Below, piece after piece: positions 52,868-61,180 of a DNA stretch of 64,000 nt. The notes below the pieces were generated by a model that had not been told where the DNA came from, ran no database searches, and saw nothing but the letters and a program-made list of their open reading frames with translations. The translations under genes and the position numbers were made by a program. Every line of letters starts with the position of its first letter. The stretch's first letter is position 1. This stretch comes from Izhakiella capsodis (lineage in GTDB: Bacteria; Pseudomonadota; Gammaproteobacteria; Enterobacterales; Enterobacteriaceae). The stretch lies in NCBI RefSeq assembly GCF_900115045.1, contig NZ_FOVC01000001.1:558001-622000 (forward strand). The letters run 5' to 3'.

Positions 52868-53815
52868 CTAATCTTCATCGCTGTTAGGGTCTACTGGGCT
52901 GACGAACCCATCAGGCTTGATGGCGAGCAAATCGCAACGCAGATGGTCAATAACCTGCTCGGCGGTGTTACCGAGAAAGGCCGCTGAAATACCGGTACGT
53001 CCGATGGTGCCGAGTACCACCACGCCAACGTTAAGATGCTCTGCAATATTGGGAATAACCTCTTCTGGCAATCCTTTTTCAACATGCGTCATTTTTTCAT
53101 CGATGCTGAAGTGCTGCCGCAGCGCTTTCATCCCGATCAAATGCTGCCTGCGGATAGCATCGTTATAGACGCTGGGATCGAAATCGGGAAGCTCGATGGC
53201 AATATTTATTGGCGTAACGGGATAGGCATTGACCAGATGAACCTCAGTATGGTTAACCAGCCGCGCCAGTTCAGTGGTTTCCCACACCAGCTTTTTGTTC
53301 AGCTCGTGATGATAAGGTTCCTCGCTGCTTAGATTTACAGCTACCAGCGCTTTGGCTGATTCCGGCCACGGCTGGTCTTTCACCATCCAAACCGGACAGG
53401 GGCATTTGCGTAAAAGATGCCAGTCGGTAGGCGTAAACATGACTGCCTGTAACCGATCATGCTGGTGAGTCATTTTCAGTACCAGGTCGTGGCCTGCTTC
53501 CATCACCTCGCGGATGATAGCTTCATAGGGGCGGTTATGCCACATCACCTTGATATCAATATCAACACCAGCAGCCAGATAGGCGCTGGCCTGCTCACGA
53601 ATCCATTCGGTACGCTGACTGATAGCGTCCTTGCGCATGCTAATTCGCTCGTTCGGTGATAGCAGGGTGGTCATCTCGTAAGAGAAATCATAAATAGGCA
53701 GGAACGCCTTAATTTTCCCACCGAGACGCTGGTTTAAATAAACCGCACGGCGCAGAGCCGGCTGGTCATCCTGCATAGGATCAATCGCAACAAGGATGTT
53801 TTGATACTTAATCAT
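52868..53815 (-). CDS. uspE: tandem universal stress protein UspE
   Basis: Two Usp domains in tandem, 315 residues (316 in E. coli). The first starts at MIKYQNILVAIDPMQDDQPA; the second near residue 155, with KALVAVNLSSEE and the motif VVLGTIGRTGISAAFLGNTA near 270. Family members bind ATP or other ligands; UspE affects stress survival, motility and cell clumping in E. coli. I chose ATG 53815, with GGAGAGCTGAAT in front; a far longer frame extends into fnr and is not real. It stands after fnr, as in E. coli. Confidence 0.95.
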   Translation of the reverse strand: MIKYQNILVAIDPMQDDQPALRRAVYLNQRLGGKIKAFLPIYDFSYEMTTLLSPNERISMRKDAISQRTEWIREQASAYLAAGVDIDIKVMWHNRPYEAIIREVMEAGHDLVLKMTHQHDRLQAVMFTPTDWHLLRKCPCPVWMVKDQPWPESAKALVAVNLSSEEPYHHELNKKLVWETTELARLVNHTEVHLVNAYPVTPINIAIELPDFDPSVYNDAIRRQHLIGMKALRQHFSIDEKMTHVEKGLPEEVIPNIAEHLNVGVVVLGTIGRTGISAAFLGNTAEQVIDHLRCDLLAIKPDGFVSPVDPNSDED

Positions 53816-53975
53816 ATTCAGCTCTCCATAAAACTGAAGTTTCAGATTTAAAGATAGCCGATTAATGTGCAGGGAAGAAGCGGAGAAGTTACTGGCCTGG
53901 CGATTATCTGACGTGCAACAGACACGGGAAAAAAGGGGCGTTCGCCGCTGGTTGCGACGAATCTTATAAGGACGT

Positions 53976-54728
53976 TCAGACTGTGCAGCGCACCTGTCCG
54001 GCCAATTGCGCCAGCATTTCCTGATCCATGATAGTGATGTATTTACCTTTGACTTCCAGCAGGCCATTTTTCTGAAAGCGTCCTAGCAGACGACTGATGG
54101 TTTCAACCGTGAGGCCAAGATAATTACCGATATCGCCGCGCGTCATGGTAAGGCGAAACTCGCGCAGGGAAAAGCCCCGTTGACCAAAACGCTGAGACAA
54201 GCCGTAGATAAACGCGGCCAGACGTTCTTCAGCATTCTTTTTTGAAAGCAGTAAAATCATATCCTGATCGCCTTTGATCTCACCGCTCATCAGACGCATG
54301 ATTTGCTGGCGTAGATTCGGCATTTTACCGGAAAGGTCGTCCAGCGTTTCGAAGGGTATTTCACACACCATTGCCGTTTCCAGCGCCTGAGCAAAGCTGG
54401 GATGCTGGTGAGCGCTTATCGCATCGAATCCCACGAGATCACCAGCCAGATGGAATCCCGTAATCTGTTCATCTCCCTGCTCGGTGATGGTATAGCTTTT
54501 AATAGTTCCGGAGCGGATAGCATACAATGACTTCAGCTCGTCACCGGCTTTAAACAACGTCTGGCCTTTTTGAATTGGCTTTTTACGCTCGATGATATTA
54601 TCGAGCTGATCCAATTCATGATTATTGAGTGTGAAGGGGATGCAGAGCTGGCTGATACTGCAATCCTGACAGTGGATCGCACAACCGCCAGATTGAATTC
54701 GACGAATAATTCTCTTTTCCGCAATCAT
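53976..54728 (-). CDS. fnr: oxygen-sensing regulator FNR
   Basis: Global regulator of anaerobic gene expression, CRP family, 250 residues as in E. coli. The [4Fe-4S] ligands Cys20, Cys23, Cys29 and Cys122 are all present. The dimerisation helix and the helix-turn-helix with the E..SR recognition motif (GNYLGLTVETISRLLGRF, near 198-215) are unchanged. The cluster is lost in oxygen and the protein becomes a monomer. Two FNR-type boxes lie upstream, at 54749-54762 and 54852-54865. Its target sRNA fnrS is at 22.7 kb. Confidence 0.98.
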   Translation of the reverse strand: MIAEKRIIRRIQSGGCAIHCQDCSISQLCIPFTLNNHELDQLDNIIERKKPIQKGQTLFKAGDELKSLYAIRSGTIKSYTITEQGDEQITGFHLAGDLVGFDAISAHQHPSFAQALETAMVCEIPFETLDDLSGKMPNLRQQIMRLMSGEIKGDQDMILLLSKKNAEERLAAFIYGLSQRFGQRGFSLREFRLTMTRGDIGNYLGLTVETISRLLGRFQKNGLLEVKGKYITIMDQEMLAQLAGQVRCTV

Positions 54729-54748
54729 TATCAGGCTCCAACAATATA

Positions 54749-54762
54749 TTGACTAAAGTCAA
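54749..54762 (-). promoter_or_regulatory. proximal FNR-type box of fnr
   Basis: TTGACTAAAGTCAA is a perfect palindrome close to the FNR consensus TTGATnnnnATCAA. Its centre lies about 27 bases before the fnr ATG, where FNR would likely repress its own gene. Confidence 0.65.
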
Positions 54763-54851
54763 TTTTAACATTTTTTTTGCCGGAAAGAATTGGTTGAATC
54801 GGTTAAACAGGTAAAAAAAAGGATGAAAAACGGACATTAACCTCCGCAGTC

Positions 54852-54865
54852 TTGATTTATATCAA
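54852..54865. promoter_or_regulatory. distal, perfect FNR box
   Basis: TTGATTTATATCAA matches the FNR consensus in every fixed base. It lies 103 bases further from the proximal box (centre to centre). The gene on the other side, smrA, is broken, so it probably serves fnr. Confidence 0.7.
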
Positions 54866-55069
54866 TCTAATATGATCTTTTCTGTGCTGTTTACGCTGAG
54901 TATCCTTTTTCCATGTGTTGGTTTTAGATGGATGAAAGTGATCGTGGTGATCGGGAGGTGTTAAGTATTCTCTGGCAAACAACTCAGACGGTTATCGGTC
55001 GAGAGAAGGCCGCCAGGCCTATCACTGCTGGCATCTTGATTACTCGTTACCCCTGCCAGGGGAAGCTGA

Positions 55070-55630
55070 ATAACGGATCTAGACGATAAAAAACTGTTTA
55101 CCAACGCAATGAGTGACGTTACACCGCTCAAGGATTAGAACCGCATGAACTGGGTCAAAACATCGGTTGCCAGGGTGAAACGAGACCTTCAGAACCAGCT
55201 GCAGCGAGATAATTTTCTGCAACGCGGTTATCTGGAAATTATCCCTTGTTCTGTCCCGCTGGAAGACAAAGCCGAAGGGATACAGCATGGGATGTTGAAT
55301 AAATTGCGACTGGGAAATTATCCACTGGATGACAGTCTGAATCTTCTGCGTCAACTGGTGGAAAACTACCGCCAGTCGTTGTGGCGTTTTATATGTCAGG
55401 CATAAAAAGATAGCCTTCGTAATATGTAGATCATTCATGGTAGAGGTCGGGACAATGAAGCTCATACCAATATCGTGCGCAGTTACCTGGCTCAATGGCT
55501 GCAACAATTTAACGTGGTTCAGGCTTATTGTACTTATCACGGCGATGCCAGTGCCTGCGATGTGGACTTGCGTAAAAGTGCGAAGGCGCGCGAGGAGAGC
55601 CGTGAGCGGCATGCCAAACACAGACGTTAG
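55070..55630 (+). pseudogene. smrA: SmrA (Smr-domain endonuclease) pseudogene
   Basis: Smr-domain protein of about 187 residues in E. coli. Here one frame gives DLDDKKLFTNAMSDVTPLKD then a stop, next VARVKRDLQNQLQRDNFLQR and GYLEIIPCSVPLEDKAEGIQ, HGMLNKLRLGNYPLDDSLNL, a stop (TAA, 55402), then DSLRNM, a stop, IIHGRGRDNEAHTNIVRSYL and AQWLQQFNVVQAYCTYHGDA to the final TAG at 55628. The Smr catalytic-site motif HGRGRD survives, but at least three in-frame stops rule out a normal product. It follows fnr, close to where smrA lies in E. coli. Confidence 0.88.
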
Positions 55631-56550
55631 CCGCCGTGTGATTTACGAATGGAAGCGAGCATAACTTCCCCCTCAGCGCTAAGTGGGTGACCCGTGCGGG
55701 TAATGATGCCGACCGGCTCTCCTGGCCCGCGAGAAGCGATGGGAAGCGCCGCCAGAGCGTTATGTGCCAGATCCTCTTTGATAGCACCTGAGGGAACAAA
55801 CCAGACGTAGCCATAGCGCAGCGCCAGCTGTCGGGCCAGTGAAGTCGCCGACGTTTCAACCAGAGTCTCAGGCAGGCGACAGCCTTGTTCTTGTAACATG
55901 ATATCGGCAATGCGCCTGGGGGCCGTTCCTTCCGGTGAAATCACCACGGGCCAGTTCAAGGCCCGGAATAAGGTGACGCTGTCACTTAAAAGCGGGTGGT
56001 CGGGACGTACAACCAATTGTAGTGATTCAAGAAATAACAGTTCATAAGACAGTCCCACCATAAGCTCCGGTGCCGCCATGCGCCCGATACCAACGTCAAA
56101 TTCGCTAGCTCTTAGTCCGGCAAGCAGCACATTATTATGAAGCGTGGCGACCTGCACCAACGTATTAGGCTGCTGCTGGTGGAAGTGGTTTAGAATTGAG
56201 GGCAACATCCCCAGCGCGGCTGTCGTCAGCACGCCGAGGCGTAGCACGGTCGATTCTTCGTTAACGCCCATACTAAATGATTGTCCGGCGTGATTCAGAG
56301 CGTCGAGCACGCGCACCGCATGAGGAAGAAATTGTTTGCCCATCGCGGTCAGCCGTGCACCAAGTCGTCCGCGCTCCAGCAGGCTGGCGCCAGTTAATGC
56401 TTCCAGCTCGTTCAGTGTTTTGGATAGTGCAGGCTGACTGAGATTTAAGGTTTCTGCGGCACGACCTAAGGTTCCCTGCTGCGCAACGGCGACAAAGGTG
56501 TACAGATGACGCAGGCGAATACGCTGATGAAAAAGGTAATTTTTATCCAT
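55627..56550 (-). CDS. LysR-type regulator (PcaQ/GbpR-like)
   Basis: 307 residues. The helix-turn-helix lies at about 14-62 (RLRHLYTFVAVAQQGTLGRA, LNLSQPALSKTLNELEALTG), then the co-inducer domain (FDVGIGRMAAPELMVGLSYE, RYGYVWFVPSGAIKEDLAHN). The GRMAAPE motif and overall pattern recall PcaQ, regulator of protocatechuate catabolism. No pca genes stand nearby, so the ligand is unknown. The stop codon overlaps the tail of the smrA remnant by three bases. The gene probably regulates a unit to its right, where only remnants are seen. Confidence 0.82.
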   Translation of the reverse strand: MDKNYLFHQRIRLRHLYTFVAVAQQGTLGRAAETLNLSQPALSKTLNELEALTGASLLERGRLGARLTAMGKQFLPHAVRVLDALNHAGQSFSMGVNEESTVLRLGVLTTAALGMLPSILNHFHQQQPNTLVQVATLHNNVLLAGLRASEFDVGIGRMAAPELMVGLSYELLFLESLQLVVRPDHPLLSDSVTLFRALNWPVVISPEGTAPRRIADIMLQEQGCRLPETLVETSATSLARQLALRYGYVWFVPSGAIKEDLAHNALAALPIASRGPGEPVGIITRTGHPLSAEGEVMLASIRKSHGG

Positions 56551-57088
56551 AACCCACAGTAATGAAATCGCGCCGCTGGCGGCAAGATGTTTCGCTTTAT
56601 AACATTAACTTAATCGAAATATATAATTAACATTAAGCTTTATTGCACGTTATATCACCACCTTATCAGGGCTTAAACCTCACGGGATTAACGTGCCGCA
56701 GGAGTGCCGGAACTTCACTTTAGCTTAAGTGCGGGACACTGCTGCGTTGGATCGCTGGGTTTAATGACAGGGTGTTGACGACAACAGGTTGGGGATCTGC
56801 ACAGGCTCGTGGTTAAGCACCCTGGAGCGATCTCTGATGGTCGCGCTAAGATTTGGGATAGGCTGCGCGGAGAGTGGTTCGATTCGCTTCATTGGCGTGA
56901 GCAATCAACGGCTGGCGGAGGAAACCATCGGTGCTCGCCGCACAGCGCCATCTGATAGCTGCATGTCAGCGTGCCGTAGTTGTTATGCCCGGCCAGCTAA
57001 ATCCCAGAATAAACAGTTGTGCTTACGCGGTGGAGAGCAGAGCGTATGTACCCTTCGAAAATGCCGGGCGCTGTCACCCGGCAGCGGA
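56551..57088. other. gap with possible gene remnants
   Basis: About 540 bases between the LysR-type gene and the DoxX gene. Around 56870-56910 the plus strand reads SGSIRFIGVSNQRLAEETIG, which recalls the SNxS... region of aldo/keto reductases, with frames broken on both sides. It may be a dead gene once controlled by the LysR neighbour, but the support is weak. The LysR promoter must lie at 56,551-56,700. Confidence 0.4.
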
Positions 57089-57523
57089 TCACTGTAAACG
57101 CGTATTGCGTATTAACGTATATTTTCCTGGGCCCAGCAGCATAATCAGAATACCGCCCATGAAATAGAGCATTTCAGTCTCCAGCGCCCACGCTCCAACG
57201 TCGGTGCGCTGTGTCCACTCTCCCATACCGACCAGCAGCACCGCGACCGCCAGATTTATCGCAATGACTAAACCTGCAGGGCGCGTCAGAAAACCGATAA
57301 TAACCATTACGGGCGCAACAACTTCGCCAATGTATGCGCCATAAGCAATAAACGAAGGTAAGCCCTGCGCGGCGAGCATTCCGCCTATCCATCCCACGCC
57401 ATGTTGAATTTTATAGATACCGTGGAATAACAGTAAAATACCGATAGTCAGGCGCAGTAAAAGTTTACCTAAATCAGGATGATCGCCAAGACGGTTCAAA
57501 GAGCTGTTAATTGTAGAAAACAT
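57089..57523 (-). CDS. DoxX family membrane protein
   Basis: 144 residues. Four hydrophobic segments: LGKLLLRLTIGILLLFHGIY, LPSFIAYGAYIGEVVAPVMV, LVIAINLAVAVLLVGM and EMLYFMGGILIMLLGPGKYT. The LLRLTIGILLLFHGIYKIQH and GAYIGEVVAPV motifs are typical of DoxX/YphA-type proteins. The function is not firmly known; the family has been linked to thiol and redox stress handling. AGGA stands before the ATG. Single gene, minus strand. Confidence 0.8.
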   Translation of the reverse strand: MFSTINSSLNRLGDHPDLGKLLLRLTIGILLLFHGIYKIQHGVGWIGGMLAAQGLPSFIAYGAYIGEVVAPVMVIIGFLTRPAGLVIAINLAVAVLLVGMGEWTQRTDVGAWALETEMLYFMGGILIMLLGPGKYTLIRNTRLQ

Positions 57524-58087
57524 AAAACAATCCTCATTAATAATTTTACACTATTGAATCTAGTGGAAAATACGCCGCCGTGTAACTCAATTTCACTGAA
57601 TATCTTTTTCAGAAAAATAAGCTGGTTTTTCAGCAAAGGCTGTAAAAACGTCACCGTAAATGTGGAGGCTTGCAGCCTACACGAAATAATCTGCTGTAAT
57701 CGATAGAGAACCGTACTGATAGGGGCCGGCACAATAGTGCCGCACGTAGCCTGCGGGTTTTCGACTGGCGGCTGGCTTTTTACGTCGTGCTATACCTTTT
57801 CCATCGAAGCTAATGTCGGCTGGCTGCTCAGGCACGGGGCAGACACTACGCAACGACTGCGGGTATCACAGTGGGACACCGATTCATGCTACGTCACAAG
57901 CAAGTTTTTTCCTGTAAATGTGTGGCCATCTGCATAATTATCGCTGAGCGTTACTGTGCGTTAAAGGTCATTCATATCATTATTCAGTCTTGAGCATTAG
58001 AAAAAAAACTTATCAATCAATTATGTGGTTAATGCGAGCCTTGATTTGAAGATGTTTCTCATCGTTAAAAACTATCCAGAATTTTCA
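57524..58087. other. gap without recognisable genes
   Basis: About 560 bases between the DoxX gene and the chemotaxis receptor promoter. Open frames here lack an RBS or known motif. A short hairpin reads GGCAC AATA GTGCC (near 57728-57742). No sRNA can be supported. Confidence 0.5.
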
Positions 58088-58114
58088 TACTGTTTTTATC
58101 CGAATTGCCGATAT
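58088..58114 (+). promoter_or_regulatory. probable sigma-28 (FliA) promoter of the chemotaxis receptor
   Basis: TACTGTTT (58088-58095), an 11-base spacer and GCCGATAT (58107-58114) match the FliA consensus TAAAGTTT-N11-GCCGATAA at 6 of 8 and 7 of 8 positions. It lies about 60 bases before the receptor ATG, so the gene should be expressed with late flagellar genes. Confidence 0.68.
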
Positions 58115-58172
58115 ATGTCCTCAAGGTCTTAATCACAAGCTGACATCACATTGTCTTAAGGACGGTAATGCC

Positions 58173-59837
58173 ATGAGAATACTTAAAAACTTCACTATCC
58201 GTAGCGTCATGCTGTGGGTGCTCGGTCTGTTTTGTTTACTTTTGTGTGGGGTGGGTTTTTACAGTGTGAATGCGCTTAACGCCATGAGCGCCGGTAATAG
58301 TCTCGATCGTCAGTTGGTTGCGCAAATGACAACGCTCAGCCGGGGTAACGATCAATATTTTCGTTTTATCACAAGGCTTTATCGGGTTGTTGACGTGCGG
58401 GAAAAAGGTAGCGCACCCTCCGTGGAAAGTGTTAATGCCGCGCAAAGCGCGCTGGATGGCATGATACAGCGACTGAATGAGTTCAAATCACAGTCGGCTT
58501 CATCACTGAATACAAAACTCTCACGGTCGGTTATTGAACGCTGGGAGGTGCTGTTAAATAAGGGCATTCTGCCGCAAATGCGCTTTGCTCAGCAGGCAGA
58601 TCTGACGGCCTATTACCGACAGGCCAATGGCGTTACACCGGCTCTGAGTCGTGATTTCGGTGCCGAGATTGAAAAATTTAACAAGGCCACCGGCATAGCG
58701 CTGGAAAAAACGCGGATAGATGTCGACAGGGGGATTTATTTCACTAAGGCGGTGCTGATGTTTGGTGGTGTCGTTGGTGTACTCATTCTGATTTTTACCG
58801 ACCGCTACCTGGTAATCATTTTGGTACGTCCTCTGAAAAGGATCCGTCGTCAGTTTACCTCGATTGCTGAGGGGGATTTAACCCAGCCAATCGAAGATTT
58901 TGGCCGTAACTGCGTCGGTAAACTGGTGCCATTATTAAGAACCATGCAGCAGAGTCTGGGTCAGGCAGTAGGAACCATCCGTACCGCCAGCGACAGCATA
59001 TATCATGATGCGCGCAGCATCTCCAGTGGAAACCTCGACCTCTCCTCACGTACCGAACAGCAGGCGGCGGCGCTGGAAGAGACTGCCGCCAGCATGGAAC
59101 AGCTAACGGCAACAGTGAAGTTTAATGCGGAAAATGCCCGCCAGGCCAGCGAGCTGGCCGATACCGCCTCGGTAACAGCCAGTAAAGGCGGGCAGTTAGT
59201 TCAGAACGTAGTGGTCACAATGGAAGGGATTGCTGGCAGCGCTCACAAGATTGCGGATATCACCAATGTCATCAACAGTATCGCCTTTCAGACCAACATC
59301 CTGGCGCTGAATGCGGCGGTAGAGGCGGCCAGGGCGGGTGAGCAAGGGCGTGGATTTGCCGTAGTTGCAAGCGAAGTGCGTAACCTTGCTCAACGCAGCG
59401 CCAATGCTGCGAAAGAGATAGGCTCGTTAATCGCCGATTCGGTCTCCAGAGTGGACAATGGCAACCGGCTGGTTAATGATGCCGGTGTCGTGATGGAGGA
59501 GATGTTAACGGCCGTTAGCGCGGTTACCGATATCATGAAGCAAATTGCTGCCGCCTCGGAAGAGCAAAGCAAAGGTATTGGTCAGGTTGGACAGGCCGTA
59601 AATGAGATGGATGAGGTCACGCAGCAAAATGCGTCGCTGGTCTCTGAAATGGCTTCTGCGACAAATGCGCTGGAGCAGCAGACCGTCAACCTGACACAAT
59701 CGGTCGCGCGTTTCCAGCTTAACAATGACGAAAAAACACTATTAACAGCCAATATTCCCCCGCAGGGACGGGATAATTCAGTGTCCAATGCGGCTTCAAA
59801 GACAGGCAGAACTCCAGATGAGTGGGTGTCGTTCTGA
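58173..59837 (+). CDS. methyl-accepting chemotaxis protein
   Basis: 554 residues, Tsr/Tar-type receptor. First membrane helix about 11-33 (SVMLWVLGLFCLLLCGVGFY), a periplasmic four-helix (TarH) domain about 34-185, second helix about 190-212 (FTKAVLMFGGVVGVLILIF), HAMP 212-265, then the signalling domain. The hairpin tip of the signal domain is intact: IDNVINSIAFQTNILALNAAV with VEAARAGEQGRGFAVVASEV (near 370-410). The C-terminus DEWVSF resembles the CheR/CheB-binding pentapeptide (NWETF in Tsr). AAGGACGG lies before the ATG. The ligand is not predictable. Confidence 0.93.
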   Translation: MRILKNFTIRSVMLWVLGLFCLLLCGVGFYSVNALNAMSAGNSLDRQLVAQMTTLSRGNDQYFRFITRLYRVVDVREKGSAPSVESVNAAQSALDGMIQRLNEFKSQSASSLNTKLSRSVIERWEVLLNKGILPQMRFAQQADLTAYYRQANGVTPALSRDFGAEIEKFNKATGIALEKTRIDVDRGIYFTKAVLMFGGVVGVLILIFTDRYLVIILVRPLKRIRRQFTSIAEGDLTQPIEDFGRNCVGKLVPLLRTMQQSLGQAVGTIRTASDSIYHDARSISSGNLDLSSRTEQQAAALEETAASMEQLTATVKFNAENARQASELADTASVTASKGGQLVQNVVVTMEGIAGSAHKIADITNVINSIAFQTNILALNAAVEAARAGEQGRGFAVVASEVRNLAQRSANAAKEIGSLIADSVSRVDNGNRLVNDAGVVMEEMLTAVSAVTDIMKQIAAASEEQSKGIGQVGQAVNEMDEVTQQNASLVSEMASATNALEQQTVNLTQSVARFQLNNDEKTLLTANIPPQGRDNSVSNAASKTGRTPDEWVSF

Positions 59838-59989
59838 TAAAGTCGGGCTGACGAGATAGGCGGAGATTGGCAGCGTAGCGGTATCACACCTGTTACGGGT
59901 TAAGCAATATTTTCTTGCTGGTATGCTCGCAACTTAATTTCGACGCGTTCATTTACGGCATTAAAAATATGTATGGATACAATTGCCTT

Positions 59990-60019
59990 AAAAAATCATG
60001 CCCGCATTGCGCGGGCATG
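59990..60019 (-). terminator. terminator of the pilus operon
   Basis: CATGCCCGC and GCGGGCATG form a nine-base stem with a four-base loop; on the minus strand it is followed by A then six T. It lies about 37 bases after the stop of the CsuE-like gene. Confidence 0.85.
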
Positions 60020-60055
60020 TCATTCATTTAACAGTAGCTTGGCAGTACGGGGAAG

Positions 60056-61180
60056 TTAATAGCTAACAGTTAGCGTTTCCGTATCCTGATAGGTACCTGC
60101 GGGCAAATTTGCCTGCAAAGGATCGGTAGCATAATAAATATCATGTTTTTGCAGGAGGCCTGATCCGGTGAATTTTTGTGTGTTCCATAGCGCGGTGTGA
60201 GTGGAATTGCTGTAAATCTGATAACGCAGCATATCGCTGTTAGTATCAGACTTCATCTGATGCCAACCCGCAATGTCGTTAGCACCGGCAAAGCTCATCG
60301 TATAGGGAGTAGTATTGGTGCAGGTTACGGTAATGGTCTGTTCCGAGCTAAGCTGACTGGATAAATTACCGCTCATGGAGACATCCGGCGCGCTGTCTAT
60401 CCGGCAATCCGGTTCCAACGTCGCGGTCAGGTAGATAGTCGGGTTATCCTCTCCAGAAAAATCCACTGCTGATGGGAATACGGACCAGTCACCTTTTCCT
60501 GTTCCTACATTCCCGTTGATCGTTGCCGTGATCTTGTCAGTATATTTACCAGGCGCAGGGGGCGCGTTAGCAATAGCTAAGGGATCAGTCACAAAATGCA
60601 CCGCAATCATGTTCCTATAAGGTCCTGCATAGCCCCACAAATCGGCACACCAAGGTTCACCTTTGCCATCATGACATTTATCGCCATATTTTTTGTCCTT
60701 TGGATTCATGTCTATAAACATCAACGAACTCAGCGATACTTTGGAACTTCCCCCCCCCCATTTGTAAGTTCGTTTATCATATATTGAAGATAAGCAAAGT
60801 TGTGTTGCATTCCGCCTGCCCAGGCAAAGTTTAATCGGCAAGAGGTTGTTACTGAGTGACGTCGTTGGAGGACTCAGAGACAGTGTTGTAGTATTTGGGG
60901 TTGATTGGGTATCTATTACTAAGCCAACCTCCTGACCAGAGGTTGATGTATCGTCCGGTGCCGTGTCACACCAGACTTGAACCGGCTGCTGATATACTTG
61001 CTTGGTAGTGGTTAAATCCAGCGGGGAGATCGCACCGCCGCCATTCATATCTATCCTTGAATCCTGCCAGTTAAAGTCGCATATCTCTTTCCAGGAGAGG
61101 GTATGTGCATTACTGGCACTAACGAACAACAGCGGGCACAAGACACATAAGCACGATAAGTTAATAGTTAGTTTTTGCAT
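60056..61180 (-). CDS. Csu-type pilus tip adhesin (CsuE-like)
   Basis: 374 residues. A signal peptide (about 1-25, LFVSASNA) precedes two spore-coat-U-like (SCPU) domains. The last one (about 240-374) shows LTATLEPDCRIDSAPDVSMS, TITVTCTNTTPYTMSFAG, and ends LPAGTYQDTETLTVSY, the donor-strand pattern of Csu subunits. In CsuA/BABCDE pili, CsuE is the tip adhesin that binds surfaces hydrophobically and starts biofilm. It is the last gene of the operon and overlaps the usher by 13 bases. Pro/Thr/Ser-rich stretches (SLSPPTTSLSNN) are visible. The family assignment comes from gene order and the SCPU pattern. Confidence 0.78.
   Translation of the reverse strand: MQKLTINLSCLCVLCPLLFVSASNAHTLSWKEICDFNWQDSRIDMNGGGAISPLDLTTTKQVYQQPVQVWCDTAPDDTSTSGQEVGLVIDTQSTPNTTTLSLSPPTTSLSNNLLPIKLCLGRRNATQLCLSSIYDKRTYKWGGGSSKVSLSSLMFIDMNPKDKKYGDKCHDGKGEPWCADLWGYAGPYRNMIAVHFVTDPLAIANAPPAPGKYTDKITATINGNVGTGKGDWSVFPSAVDFSGEDNPTIYLTATLEPDCRIDSAPDVSMSGNLSSQLSSEQTITVTCTNTTPYTMSFAGANDIAGWHQMKSDTNSDMLRYQIYSNSTHTALWNTQKFTGSGLLQKHDIYYATDPLQANLPAGTYQDTETLTVSY

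Noticed and set aside
52868..54067. 399-codon frame for uspE
   Set aside because: The first 84 codons run into fnr; the real start with an RBS is at 53815.
56870..57097. Aldo/keto reductase-like fragment SGSIRFIGVSNQ
   Set aside because: Only one short stretch is similar, with no supporting frame on either side; listed as a gap instead.
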